DNA of 64,000 bases, taken from positions 1 through 64,000 of the forward strand of contig JBIOXV010000155.1 in assembly GCA_044869805.1 (NCBI GenBank). The letters run 5' to 3'. Positions 55,487-64,000 of the stretch are shown in pieces. Under the pieces are notes generated by a model. The model saw only the letters and a list, made by a program, of their open reading frames with translations. It did not search any database and was not told where the DNA came from. The stretch's first letter is position 1. The number at the start of each line of letters is the position of its first letter. Source of the stretch: CAWDVR01 sp044869805. GTDB lineage: Bacteria > Acidobacteriota > Thermoanaerobaculia > Multivoradales > SZUA-115. The translations under genes and the position numbers were made by a program.

Positions 55487-58400
55487 CTAGAACTCCTTCC
55501 AGTTCTTCTCCACGATGCCGATCGGGATCGGGATCGGCCGCACCTCGCCGGTGTCCGAACGGCGGAAGTTCACCTCGATGGTGTAGTTCGCGAACCGGGT
55601 GCGCGGTGGGAAGAGCTGCTTGAGCTTGTCGATCACCGCCCGCCGCCACTCCAGCTCCTCCTCGTCGAATTCCGGCGCGCCCGACGGGTTGCCGGTCGCC
55701 CCCTGGTCGACGTAGGGCGGCGTCACCAGCGCTTCGCCGACGCTCAGGTAGCGCTCCGCGCCGCTGCCTTCGTCCGGCTGGATGGCGTCGCCGTTGGTGG
55801 TCAGGATCAGGAACACGCGGCTGTCGCCGGTGCGGGCGCAGACCTGGTCCTCGTCGGTGACGATCTGCGGCTGGAAGGCAGGGATGATGGTCACCCCAGC
55901 CACCGAGAACGCCGGTGCCACCACCCGCTCGTCGGGATCGAGGGTGATGACGAACCCTCTCGCCTTGCCCACCGGTGGGCGGACCAGGAAGTTCTCGCCG
56001 TCGTTGCTGGCGCCCTCCGAGTCGACGACCGTGTAGGCGGTTTCCAGCTTGGGCAGCCCCGCGTCGCCCCGGGCGAAGAGCTCGTCGGTGACGACGTACA
56101 GCCGCCCTTCGACGCCGGTCAGGTTCCACAAGTCCTCGCGGTCGCCGCTGCCGAAGACCAGGGCGAAACGCCCGGTCTCGGCGACCACGACCACCGTCGG
56201 CGGGAAGAAGATCGCCGGCCGCTGGCCTCCAGTCAGGGTGTCGAAGATCTTGAACGGCTCCCAGGCCTCGTTCGTCACCCGCTGCACGTCGTGCAGGGTG
56301 TCGTTGAGGTCGCGGGCGCTGAAGGCCTCCAGCGGCTGGGCCGACAGCAGGTCGACCTTGTACATGTAGCCGGCCGTGGTGCCGATGTAGACCACGTCGA
56401 TGTAGCCGTCGTTGTTGATGTCCACCGCCGCCGGCGCCGAGGGGGCCGCGCCCTCGAGCTGGCGCTTGTAGATCGCCTCGCCGGTTTCGATGTCCACCAT
56501 GTAGAGCCAGGTGCCGCTCTGCGGGTCGATGCGGCTCGCCGGGTCGAAGCCGCCGCCGAAGATCATCACCCAGCGCTCGGTGGTGCCGCCGGAGCCGTCC
56601 GCCAGCCGCACCCTGCCGATCACCGGCTGCGACCAGGTGCGGCCGAGGTCGGGAGCGTCGTTGTCGTCTTCGTCGAGGGCCACGCCCCACTCCGCCGGCG
56701 AGCCGCCGACCGAGTCGGTGAACTCCCAGAGCTCGGCGCCGAAGGGGTTGGGGCCGCAGGCCGTCTCGCTGTAGTTGGAGAGGCAGGTCGGCACCACGTC
56801 ACGGTTGATTGGCTTGTTGTCGCTCCCCAGGCGATCGGGCTGGGTGATGTCGAGGGCGTAGTAGCCGCTGACGAACGACTTGCCGTTGTCGAGCTCGACG
56901 TCGCCGCCGCCGTCGATGCTGCCGCCCTCGCGCAGGCCGCCGATCAGGATCGTGCGCCACCGGCGGTCGGCGGGGTCGACGGGATCGCCGCTCGAGTGCT
57001 CCGGGTCGAGGAAGATGCTGACCGCGCGCGGCGAGCCATCCACCGAGAAGATCTGGCGCTCGCCCTCGGCCACCTCTTTGACGATCGGCAGCACCATGCG
57101 CGGCATGAAGGCGAACAGCTCCTTGCCGGTGCCGTTGTCGAACCGGTTCGCGCCCTGGTCCCAGATGCCGGCGTCGAACAGGTGCACCATGCCGTCGTTG
57201 GCGCCCACGGCGAGCATCTTGCGCCGGAACTCGTGCTTCCTGGCGAAGCAGCGGTAGCCGGGGCTCGAGGACGAGCAGCTCCGGCCGTCGGAGTCGGAAT
57301 CGTCGAAGTAGCGGTTGGTGGCGAACTCGGCGAAGTCGTCCGGCCGGTCGATGAGCAGCGGGTTGGCGTGGAAGATGTCGCCCAACACGTAAGTCACCTC
57401 GGTGGTTGCCTCCTCGGTAACGATGATGCCGGACTTCTCGACCAGGGTCTGCTTGATCACCGCGTTGGCCTGGTTGTCGGGCGGGCTGCCGGCGGAGGCC
57501 AGGTCGGCCAGCGTGTAGTTGAGGCCCAAGCCGTCCCACAGGTCCTGGCGCGCGGTGGCGGTGGCCGGCGGCTCGAACAGCACGCTCTCGTTGGGCACCG
57601 CCTGGGTGATCTGGTTCTTGGCCTTGGGGTAGAACACCCGGCGCTGGTCGGCGGCGTTGCCCAGCCGCAGGTTACCGGCATCGACCTCGCTCTGGTCGGG
57701 CGCCTGGGTGAGCAGCACCTCGCCGGCGTCCCACAGATGGCAGGCCGCTCGCACCGTGCCGCTGCACTGGATCGACTCGTCGGGCCTGCCGTCGTCGGTC
57801 TCGGGCAGGGGCTTCAGGAAGGCGTCGACGTGCCCGTCCCATACCGACTCCGCGTTGAGCGGCGTGAAAGTCGAGAGGAAGAGCTTGTCCTCCACCTCGG
57901 CCTGCACCGAGGGCGCGGCGGCGGCCGCGAAGGCGGCGGGCTCGCCGATCAGGTTGTTGACGATCTGCCGCAGGGCGGCGACCAGCTCCGCCTTGTTCTG
58001 CGGCAGGATCGGCTCGCCGGTGCCGCCGTTGGCGGCCATGCAGACCAGGCGATTTCCCGACGTGTTCTGCAGGCCGAACCCCACGACGTAGGTGAGGATG
58101 TCCTCCTGTGCGTGCAGGGAGGCGGTGAACGAGCAAGGGTCGCGGCCCGGGCAGGTGTCGTCGCCGTCGGTGATCACCAGCAGGTACTTCTTGCGGCAGG
58201 CCCAGTCGGGGTCGTTGGCGCCGGCGATGTCGCTCCAGCCCGTCTGGCCCTGGCAGGAGCCCTGTTCGCATCCGGCCCACCACTTGCGGAAGTCGGCCAA
58301 CGAGAAGCCGAGCGGGGTCGAACCGTTGGCGAGCAGCGGCCGGACGGCCGCGTTGCGCAGGTGCAGCACGCCGCCGGTCAATGTGTCCTCGAAGTAGCGG

Positions 58401-59539
58401 GCAGTGCGGAAGTCAGGGTCCGCCTCGGCCAGTATCCGGTTCGGTGCCAGGCGGTCCAGGATCTTTTCCTTGTGGTCGTCGGTCCAGTCGAGCGGGATGA
58501 CGTCGCCCAGGTCCAGGTGCGGCCGGAAGGAAGGATTGGGATGCACCGTCGTCGAGAAGCGGATGTTGTAGCTGCTGCGGGGGTCGGCGAGCGGGTCGTC
58601 GTTGGGGTCCCAGCCGTCGCAGGTGTTGCTCGCCGGCCCGTCGGCCGCGTTGCCCTGCGAGAAGTAGCCGAGCTGGGGGTTGGCGCGATCGGCGCCGTTG
58701 TCCCAGGAGTTGAAGTCCGAGATCAGATCGTAGTGCAGGGTCTCGTCCTGGATGAAGGTGCGGTCGGCGCAGCCGTCGTTGTCTTTGTTGCAGCGGTGCA
58801 TCCTGAGCACGGCGTGGAAGTGCGAGCTGCCGATCGTCTCGCCGGAAACCACTCGGAACTGGAAGCGGTAGGTGCGGTCGGGACTGTCCGCCGTGTTGCG
58901 GATGTAGATCAGCCGGGTGCCGGCCGCGCTGGTGTCGCCGAGCAGCCCGAGCTGGGCGCAGCGGCCGAGGCGGGCCATCTCCCAGGCGTCGGTGACGGTG
59001 GCGGCGTTGCCGAACTCGAAGCCCGCGGTGTCGCCACCGGAGTTGCACTCGAAGGTGCGGCCGAACACCTGGGTGGAGCCCGCGGCCGGGAAGATCGGCC
59101 CGCCGTTGGGGAGCTGGATGCCGTCGGTGCCCGCCTCGAGCTGGTAGAGCCAGTGCTTGCCGATCATCCCCAGGGTGTCCTGGTTGTAGGTGGCGAAGCC
59201 GAGCTGCACGCCCTCCAGGTCCTTGAGCACCTCGTAGAGCGCCTCCTTGGCCTGGTAGAACTTGGAAGCGGGGTCGTCGCCATTCATCGGTACGTAGCAG
59301 TCACCCTCCGGGCACAGGAAGGTGCACTCCCCGGCGTCGAACTGCGCCTGGCTGCACGGCGGCGACCAGTGCATGGAGCCCGAGGTGTCGAGGATGATGA
59401 ACAGGTAGGGGTCGCCGGAGGACTCGCGCAGCAGGTCGCGGTCGTCGGCCGTGGCGCTTGCGGCGGCGAGCAGCAGGGCGGCGATCGCGGCCGCGGCGGC
59501 CGGGGCGGTGGCGAGGCGTTTGGGCTGGCTGTAGGACAT
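55487..59539 (-). CDS. pilY1: PilY1-like type IV pilus tip adhesin
   Basis: A 1350-residue exported protein. A signal peptide is followed by a von Willebrand A domain opening with 'FIILDTSGSM' (MIDAS D-x-S-x-S, ~residue 47) and a C-terminal PilC/PilY1 beta-propeller ('AVGANDGMVHLFDAG', 'VVYIGTTAGYMYKVDLL'). 'VDINNDGYIDVVYIG' is the calcium-site loop D-x-N-x-D-G-x-x-D found in PilY1. Such proteins sit at the pilus tip and couple extension, adhesion and surface sensing. It is the largest gene of the operon and is preceded by pilX-, pilW-, pilV- and fimT-like minor pilins. Confidence 0.88.
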   Translation of the reverse strand: MSYSQPKRLATAPAAAAAIAALLLAAASATADDRDLLRESSGDPYLFIILDTSGSMHWSPPCSQAQFDAGECTFLCPEGDCYVPMNGDDPASKFYQAKEALYEVLKDLEGVQLGFATYNQDTLGMIGKHWLYQLEAGTDGIQLPNGGPIFPAAGSTQVFGRTFECNSGGDTAGFEFGNAATVTDAWEMARLGRCAQLGLLGDTSAAGTRLIYIRNTADSPDRTYRFQFRVVSGETIGSSHFHAVLRMHRCNKDNDGCADRTFIQDETLHYDLISDFNSWDNGADRANPQLGYFSQGNAADGPASNTCDGWDPNDDPLADPRSSYNIRFSTTVHPNPSFRPHLDLGDVIPLDWTDDHKEKILDRLAPNRILAEADPDFRTARYFEDTLTGGVLHLRNAAVRPLLANGSTPLGFSLADFRKWWAGCEQGSCQGQTGWSDIAGANDPDWACRKKYLLVITDGDDTCPGRDPCSFTASLHAQEDILTYVVGFGLQNTSGNRLVCMAANGGTGEPILPQNKAELVAALRQIVNNLIGEPAAFAAAAAPSVQAEVEDKLFLSTFTPLNAESVWDGHVDAFLKPLPETDDGRPDESIQCSGTVRAACHLWDAGEVLLTQAPDQSEVDAGNLRLGNAADQRRVFYPKAKNQITQAVPNESVLFEPPATATARQDLWDGLGLNYTLADLASAGSPPDNQANAVIKQTLVEKSGIIVTEEATTEVTYVLGDIFHANPLLIDRPDDFAEFATNRYFDDSDSDGRSCSSSSPGYRCFARKHEFRRKMLAVGANDGMVHLFDAGIWDQGANRFDNGTGKELFAFMPRMVLPIVKEVAEGERQIFSVDGSPRAVSIFLDPEHSSGDPVDPADRRWRTILIGGLREGGSIDGGGDVELDNGKSFVSGYYALDITQPDRLGSDNKPINRDVVPTCLSNYSETACGPNPFGAELWEFTDSVGGSPAEWGVALDEDDNDAPDLGRTWSQPVIGRVRLADGSGGTTERWVMIFGGGFDPASRIDPQSGTWLYMVDIETGEAIYKRQLEGAAPSAPAAVDINNDGYIDVVYIGTTAGYMYKVDLLSAQPLEAFSARDLNDTLHDVQRVTNEAWEPFKIFDTLTGGQRPAIFFPPTVVVVAETGRFALVFGSGDREDLWNLTGVEGRLYVVTDELFARGDAGLPKLETAYTVVDSEGASNDGENFLVRPPVGKARGFVITLDPDERVVAPAFSVAGVTIIPAFQPQIVTDEDQVCARTGDSRVFLILTTNGDAIQPDEGSGAERYLSVGEALVTPPYVDQGATGNPSGAPEFDEEELEWRRAVIDKLKQLFPPRTRFANYTIEVNFRRSDTGEVRPIPIPIGIVEKNWKEF

Positions 59540-59567
59540 GGCTTCTCCTCCCCGGCGGCCGGAGCGG

Positions 59568-60164
59568 CTAGAACTTCACCTGTTCCGCTTCCTCTTCAGT
59601 GAGATCGATCGACGCGCTCTGCAGCTCGAAGGGTTGCATCTCGAACATCACCGACAGAGTCTTCTGGGCCTGGGTCTGGGCGTCTTCCGGGATCTCCGGG
59701 TCGTCGCCGGCCCAGGTGAGCTCGGTCGCCGTCGAGGTGACGGCGTGGTTGACGCGGTAGTAGGACTTCTCGTTGATGTTGACCGGGCAGAGGTTGCAGG
59801 GCCCGTAGCCGATCGGCACCAGCGGCGAGACGGCGATCTGGAAGCCGCGGGCCGAGGTCAGTGCGGTGTTGTCCGGCATGTTGACGCCGGAGAACATGCG
59901 CGCGTTCTGCCCGTCGTAGTCGCGCCGCGTCATCACCCGCGCGAGCGAGGTCTGGAGGCCCGAGTTCGCGGCGTAGAAGGTCCTGGTGATCGCCCGCTCG
60001 GAGCCGCCGATCTCCATCTCCATGGTGGTGACGGTGGCCAGCGAGAGGCCCATGATGGTGAGCAGCAGCAGCACCAGCAGCACTCCCATGTAGGCGCTGC
60101 CGCGCTCGCCGGAAGCCCGGGGTACGAGATCGGCGGTGGTTTTCATGTGCTGTCCCTTTGCCAT
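59568..60164 (-). CDS. PilX-like minor pilin
   Basis: A 198-residue protein. The N-terminus 'ERGSAYMGVLLVLLLLTIMGLSLA' is a PilX-type class III hydrophobic stretch following a G-S processing site and lacking the E5 of classical pilins. Two cysteines (C-x2-C, 'GPCNLCPVN') may form a disulfide. An alternative start (60146) omits six residues; the upstream AAGGGG supports the longer form. Order in the operon: pilW, then this gene, then pilY1. Confidence 0.72.
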   Translation of the reverse strand: MAKGQHMKTTADLVPRASGERGSAYMGVLLVLLLLTIMGLSLATVTTMEMEIGGSERAITRTFYAANSGLQTSLARVMTRRDYDGQNARMFSGVNMPDNTALTSARGFQIAVSPLVPIGYGPCNLCPVNINEKSYYRVNHAVTSTATELTWAGDDPEIPEDAQTQAQKTLSVMFEMQPFELQSASIDLTEEEAEQVKF

Positions 60165-60182
60165 GCTCCTGTCCCCTTCTGC

Positions 60183-61445
60183 TCAGCCGGCGTTGCGCAG
60201 GTCGACGGTGGTGGTGACGGAGCGCCGGCGGAACCACAGCTCGCGGTCCTCGTTGAGCGGCGAGCCGTCATAGTCGTGGTCCTCCACCAGGTCCAGCTCC
60301 GGCGCCAGGTAGCCGCGGTCACGGCGCTCGCTGCGGATCAGGCTGGTGGCGCGCAGGTACATCAAGGTCCCGGCGGACCACCGCGCCTCGCTGTCGTCGT
60401 CGCCGGCCGTGTTGTAGAGCCACTCGTCCGCGACCAGGTCGCCGCCTTCGTCCAGGCTCCCGTCGGTGACCGCGCCGTCGCCGTCTCCGTCGACGCCGAT
60501 GGCGAGCTGGAGGTCGATGACGTTGTCGACCATGTCCACGGCCCAGCTCGTCGCATCGTCGTTCCACGGCTCCTGCGTGCCGGGGTAGACGCGCGCCCGC
60601 GACAGCACCGGCCTGAGCTCGTCGCCGGCGACCACCTCGCGCACGTAGTAGCGATACTCCTCGAGCAGGCCGATGTGGCCGTAGCTCAAGAGCGTGTCGG
60701 GGAAGGCACCGCCGGGGGTGAGCGCCATGTACTCGTCGGTGTGCGTGCCGCCGGTGATGTTGAAGGCGATCACCGGGTTCTCTGGGTTGGTGATGTCGGA
60801 ACCATCGGGGTCCAGCTCGACGACGGCGTAGAGCTGGTCGCTGATCGTGCTGACGATCATCAGCGCCTCGGGGCGGCCCTCCTCGACTGCCTCGACGATG
60901 GCGGAGAGGTCCTGCGGGATGCCGCTGCGCGTCGGCGTGGTCAGCGTGAGCTCGCCGGTGGTCGAGGCCGAGGGAGTGGCGCCGTCGAAGGTGATCGCCT
61001 CACCGGTCTCGATCGGCGACTGGTAGATCGGGGCACCGAACACTCCGCGCACCACCAGCACGTCGGTGCCTTCGAGCACCGCGGGTGTCGCATCGTCGTC
61101 GGGGTTGATGTGGGCGTCGGCGTCGGCGGCATCGAGCACGGCGAGCGCCATCCCCTCCGGGACGGTGCCCAGCGGCACGCCGCCGCGCCCCGCCATCTGC
61201 ATGATGCGCGCGACGTCGTGCTGCGCGATGCGCTGCCCCTGCTGCATCTCCGCCACGTCGGTCTGCACGCGCGAGATGCGCGCGTTGACCTCGAAGAGGT
61301 TGTAGACCACGATCAGCAGCAGGATGGAGAGCACGAGCGCGACCAGCACCTCGATCAAGGTGAAGCCGGCTTGGTGGCCGGAGGCCGGGAGTGGGTGGCC
61401 GGAGGGCCGCGGGCGCGATGCGAGAGAGAGCTTGGGCGTCGTCAT
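60183..61445 (-). CDS. PilW-like minor pilin
   Basis: A 420-residue protein with a type IV prepilin peptide 'HQAGFTLIEVLVALVLSILLLIVVYNLF': cleavage before F, E at +5, then about 20 hydrophobic residues that build the pilus core helix. A long C-terminal beta-rich region of 380 residues carries acidic loops. Its length and position between pilV and pilX fit PilW. Processing requires PilD, which is outside the window. Confidence 0.82.
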   Translation of the reverse strand: MTTPKLSLASRPRPSGHPLPASGHQAGFTLIEVLVALVLSILLLIVVYNLFEVNARISRVQTDVAEMQQGQRIAQHDVARIMQMAGRGGVPLGTVPEGMALAVLDAADADAHINPDDDATPAVLEGTDVLVVRGVFGAPIYQSPIETGEAITFDGATPSASTTGELTLTTPTRSGIPQDLSAIVEAVEEGRPEALMIVSTISDQLYAVVELDPDGSDITNPENPVIAFNITGGTHTDEYMALTPGGAFPDTLLSYGHIGLLEEYRYYVREVVAGDELRPVLSRARVYPGTQEPWNDDATSWAVDMVDNVIDLQLAIGVDGDGDGAVTDGSLDEGGDLVADEWLYNTAGDDDSEARWSAGTLMYLRATSLIRSERRDRGYLAPELDLVEDHDYDGSPLNEDRELWFRRRSVTTTVDLRNAG

Positions 61446-61460
61446 GGTCGTCTCCCGGCG

Positions 61461-62021
61461 CTAGACCGTTTTCAGGGCGCGGACGAGGATGCGCCGGCCA
61501 CCGATCGGGCCGCCTCCCTGGCCGCCGGCAAACGACTCGAGGGTGACCTCGATCTCCTTGATCTGCACCACCTCCGGCGCCGCGTCGCCGTCGAGCGGCG
61601 TGTCGAGGTCGCCGTCGTCGAGCAGGTCCTGGAGCCCGAACTGCCGGATGCGCGTCGTCCGCTGGTAGCGGATGGTGGGCGAATCCGGTACCTCGTCGCT
61701 CCAGGCCTTGGTCTCCGGGTCCCAGTAGGCGATGGTCTCGAGCACCTCGTCGCCCGACTCCAGGGTGAGCTGGGCATCGTCGAACGCGAGCTGGGACAGC
61801 TCCTCGACCCGCGACTTGGCGAGGTTGGAGATCTGCGTGGAGTCGGCGCCGACGGCGTTGTTCATCGCCGAGCGGAAGAAGAGGGGCAGGATCCCCAGGA
61901 CCATGAACAGCAGTAGCAGCGAGGCGATGAGCACCTCGACGATCGACAGGCCGGCCTCGGCCCGGCGGGGGCCGCGGGCGAGCCGGGCCCAGGGCTCACG
62001 GGTTGCTTCGAGGGCGCTCAT
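61461..62021 (-). CDS. PilV-like minor pilin
   Basis: A 186-residue protein. The N-terminus carries a prepilin-type sequence 'EAGLSIVEVLIASLLLLFMVLGILPLFF', with E at +5 after the G-L processing site. The ATG at 62021 overlaps the fimT stop by ATGA with GGGAG upstream; a start five codons earlier is possible. The body is beta-rich and acidic. It probably cooperates with the neighbouring pilins to prime pilus assembly and load PilY1. Confidence 0.8.
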   Translation of the reverse strand: MSALEATREPWARLARGPRRAEAGLSIVEVLIASLLLLFMVLGILPLFFRSAMNNAVGADSTQISNLAKSRVEELSQLAFDDAQLTLESGDEVLETIAYWDPETKAWSDEVPDSPTIRYQRTTRIRQFGLQDLLDDGDLDTPLDGDAAPEVVQIKEIEVTLESFAGGQGGGPIGGRRILVRALKTV

Positions 62022-62701
62022 TCGTTCCACTCCCATGGCTCACCGTCCTGGTCGCGGGTGTAGTAGTTCATGCCGTCCGGCCCCGGCGTGCGGTCCGGGT
62101 CGTACTTGCGGATCTGCACGCGGGCCGTCGCCTGCGGCGAGACGCGCACCTCGAAGAAGTTCCCCGGCTCGCCCTCGCCGGTGCGGAAGCCGAGGCGGAA
62201 AGCGCCGAGATCGCGGATCGAGCCGTCGGTCTGCATCACGGCGACGTTGGGCACGTCCTCGTCCGGGACCTCGGTGAACTGGTCCACCGCATCCGGCCCG
62301 CCGGGCTCGGAGTCGTCGGGGCCCCAGAAGCGGACGCCCTCCGGCAGCGGGATGGCGCCGATGCGGTAGTCGGTGGCCCCCGGGTTGGCACCGTCCACCG
62401 CGGTGAACAGGAGGTCGCTGCCGCGGCTGCCGTCCTCGAGGTTGACGTCGGCGAAAGCGAAGAGCTGCTGCTGGTCGAGGTCGATGCCGACCACCACGGG
62501 CACGCCGCGCTTGATGGCTTCCATGCGCGCCCGCGAGAGCAGCATCGAGGTTTCGGTGGTGGCGGCCTGGAACCGGCTGCGACGGACCAGGTAGAGCAGA
62601 TTCGGCAGCGCCAGCGCGATGAGCACCATCAGCACCAGCAGCATCACCACGCCCTCGACCAGGGTGAAGCCAGACGTCCGGCGACCCGTGCGTTCTTTCA
62701 T
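62018..62701 (-). CDS. FimT/GspH-like minor pilin
   Basis: A 227-residue pseudopilin. 'TSGFTLVEGVVMLLVLMVLIALALPNLL' has the G-F processing site and E at +5; 'LLSRARMEAIKRGVPVVVGID' is the GspH/FimT pattern. FimT-type proteins prime pilus assembly and can bind DNA. First gene of the operon. There is no convincing ribosome site before the ATG at 62701, and the sigma-54 element sits only 17 bases upstream, implying a very short leader. Confidence 0.82.
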   Translation of the reverse strand: MKERTGRRTSGFTLVEGVVMLLVLMVLIALALPNLLYLVRRSRFQAATTETSMLLSRARMEAIKRGVPVVVGIDLDQQQLFAFADVNLEDGSRGSDLLFTAVDGANPGATDYRIGAIPLPEGVRFWGPDDSEPGGPDAVDQFTEVPDEDVPNVAVMQTDGSIRDLGAFRLGFRTGEGEPGNFFEVRVSPQATARVQIRKYDPDRTPGPDGMNYYTRDQDGEPWEWNE

Positions 62702-62717
62702 GGTGCGGCGCTGACGT

Positions 62718-62733
62718 GGCAAGGCCCGTGCCA
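62718..62733 (-). promoter_or_regulatory. Sigma-54 promoter of the minor-pilin operon
   Basis: The minus strand reads TGGCACGGGCCTTGCC: TGGCACG-N4-TTGC matches the consensus at every fixed base before the last, and GG/GC are 10 apart. It predicts a start about 6 bases before the ATG at 62701. It lies in the 125-base gap between the kinase stop and fimT. Confidence 0.8.
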
Positions 62734-62826
62734 TCGATGGGGCGGCCACGCCGGCCTCCACAAGTGCTTGCAGGGCAGTGAGTTCGATCCGGCGGCCGAG
62801 TGGAGGGGCGCGGGCCCGCGGCCGGT

Positions 62827-64000
62827 TCAGGGCCGCTGGCCGCTACTTTTCTTCACCGAGTCGCCAGCTTCCGGGAAGGTGACGCGGACCCGGGTGCCAC
62901 CCCCGGGCCGGTCGCCGAGCGTCAGCTTCCCGCCGTGCAGGGTGACGATGCGGTGCGAGAGCGCGAGCCCCAGCCCGACTCCGCCTGGGCGCCCGCTGGC
63001 AAAGGGCTGGAACAGCCGCCCGCGCATCGCCGCCGGCAGCCCCGGGCCGCGGTCCTCGATCACCAGCTCGAGCCCCTCGGCCGCCCGCGAGAGCGCGATC
63101 TCGGCGCCGGCGGGCTCGCGCCCCGCGCCGCGCTCGGCCTCCACGGCGTTGACCAGCAGGTTGCGCACCGCGCGCTCGAGGAGTTGGGCGTCGCCGGAGA
63201 GCGGCGGCAGCGGCTCGCCGGCCGCGATCTCGATGCGTGCCCCGGCGAGCGCCGGGTTGGCCGCCGCGCGGGACACCAGCGCCGCCAGGTCCACCGGCTC
63301 GAGCCGCGCCGTTCCCGGCCGGGCGAAGGCGAGGAAGTCCTCCACCACCCGCTTCAGGTGCTCGGTCTCGCGGCGGATCTCGCCCAGGTAGTCGTCGAGG
63401 GTCGCCTCGTCCGGGCGGCGCGCGGCGAGCGAGAGGTAGCCCGAGACCGTGGCCAGGCTGTTGCGCAGCTCGTGGGCCACCCCGGCGGCCATCTCGCCGA
63501 GCTGGGCCAGACCCTCGGCCAGCCGCGCCTCGCGGTCCTTGAGCCGTACCTCGGTCAGGTCAGTGAACAGGCGCACCAGGAAGCTGCCCTCGTCCTCCTC
63601 GTCGCGGCTCGCCTCCCCCACCTTCCTCGCCTGGGCGAGCAGGCGCTCGAAGGGGTTCAGCAGGCTGCGCAGGAAGAGGACCAGGAGCAGCAGCACGGCG
63701 CCGTCGAGCGCCAGCACCACGACCTGCAGCGTGGAGAGCGCGCGCATCTGGCGCGCCAGGGTGCCGGCCGCGAGGTCGACGCGTACCACGCGCCCCGCGG
63801 GCTCGGCCGGCAGGGGAGCGAAGCCGATCGCACGCTCGGCGGTGGCGCCTTCGAGCCCGACGCCCATGCCCTCGCGTACTCCGCTCCCGGCGGGGAGCCT
63901 TCCCGCGAGCGGCGCGAGCAGCCCCAGCCGGGGCACGTCGCCGACCGCGAGCAGGGCCTCGCCGCGTTCGTCGAGCAGCGCGGCGCCAAGCGCATCGCGC
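62827..64000 (-). CDS. Sensor histidine kinase (N-terminus beyond window)
   Basis: At least 390 residues; the frame is open to the window edge, so the start and sensor region are missing. Visible order: the end of an extracytoplasmic segment, a membrane helix ('LQVVVLALDGAVLLLLVLFL'), HAMP-like/coiled part, HisKA box 'AAGVAHELRNSLATVSGYLSLA' with the phospho-accepting His, N-box 'ERAVRNLLVNAVEAER', G1 'EDRGPGLPA' and G2 'GGVGLGLALSHRIVTLHGG'. The Asn-Ser after H-E-L-R (HELRNSL) is the NtrB/PilS-like type. It is followed by the pilus operon and likely pairs with the activator at 53365. Confidence 0.88.
   Translation of the reverse strand, partial: RDALGAALLDERGEALLAVGDVPRLGLLAPLAGRLPAGSGVREGMGVGLEGATAERAIGFAPLPAEPAGRVVRVDLAAGTLARQMRALSTLQVVVLALDGAVLLLLVLFLRSLLNPFERLLAQARKVGEASRDEEDEGSFLVRLFTDLTEVRLKDREARLAEGLAQLGEMAAGVAHELRNSLATVSGYLSLAARRPDEATLDDYLGEIRRETEHLKRVVEDFLAFARPGTARLEPVDLAALVSRAAANPALAGARIEIAAGEPLPPLSGDAQLLERAVRNLLVNAVEAERGAGREPAGAEIALSRAAEGLELVIEDRGPGLPAAMRGRLFQPFASGRPGGVGLGLALSHRIVTLHGGKLTLGDRPGGGTRVRVTFPEAGDSVKKSSGQRP

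Noticed and set aside
56291..59602. 1103-codon plus-strand open frame over pilY1
   Set aside because: Antisense to pilY1, which has clear domains; the Val/Gly/Arg-rich, repeat-free translation has no motif.

Overview
The window is a 64 kb piece of a very GC-rich bacterial chromosome. Several features suggest a Gram-negative, diderm member of the Acidobacteriota (perhaps Thermoanaerobaculia-like), with Myxococcota as the alternative. These are outer-membrane barrels, BamD- and YbgF-like lipoproteins, RseP, a type IV pilus minor-pilin cluster with PilY1, DUF4388 and MXAN_5187-like proteins, a large Ser/Thr kinase, and many sigma-54-type promoters. The lineage is an inference from gene content. 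No rRNA, tRNA, CRISPR array or intact transposase was recognised.

Layout. 0-8 kb: a beta-barrel protein behind a sigma-54-type promoter, an SprT-like metalloprotein, a small sigma-region-2-like protein, a large NAD(P)-binding protein, ATP-dependent PEP carboxykinase and a UvrD/PcrA helicase. 8-10.8 kb: an accessory island with a VapC-type PIN toxin and a small partner, a HEPN-motif protein, a broken conserved gene and a secreted alpha/beta hydrolase with an EF-hand-like loop. 10.8-16 kb: a GNAT acetyltransferase, two divergent membrane glycosyltransferases, truA and cdsA. 16-21 kb: an envelope-biogenesis run of rseP, a PASTA membrane protein, rpe, a BamD-like and a YbgF-like lipoprotein. 20.8-31.6 kb: LysM protein, Fis-like regulator, lytic transglycosylase (sigma-54-type promoter), tatA, sugar kinase-like protein, rlmN, pgeF, ftsEX, an OmpA-family porin, a DUF4388 protein and ruvC.

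31.8-40.2 kb: a 1056-residue protein joining a degenerate receiver, a Ser/Thr kinase, a membrane span and a TonB C-terminal domain, followed by a coiled-coil protein, accD, folC, nth and a membrane glycosyltransferase with TPRs. 40.2-46.3 kb: a RES-Xre toxin-antitoxin pair, a threonine dehydratase-like enzyme overlapping glyA, a lysine-rich histone-like protein, purE and an acyl-CoA carboxylase carboxyltransferase. 46.3-53.4 kb: a TldD/TldE protease pair, a Kazal-domain lipoprotein, pyrF, ychF, a TPR protein and an MXAN_5187-like protein.

53.4-64 kb: a type IV pilus minor-pilin operon on the minus strand (fimT/gspH, pilV, pilW, pilX, pilY1, then an FxLYD-like protein). Its head carries a near-perfect sigma-54 element. 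It is bracketed by a sensor histidine kinase upstream (running off the window edge) and a sigma-54-dependent response regulator downstream on the opposite strand. The simplest reading is a PilS/PilR-like circuit controlling the operon it encloses.
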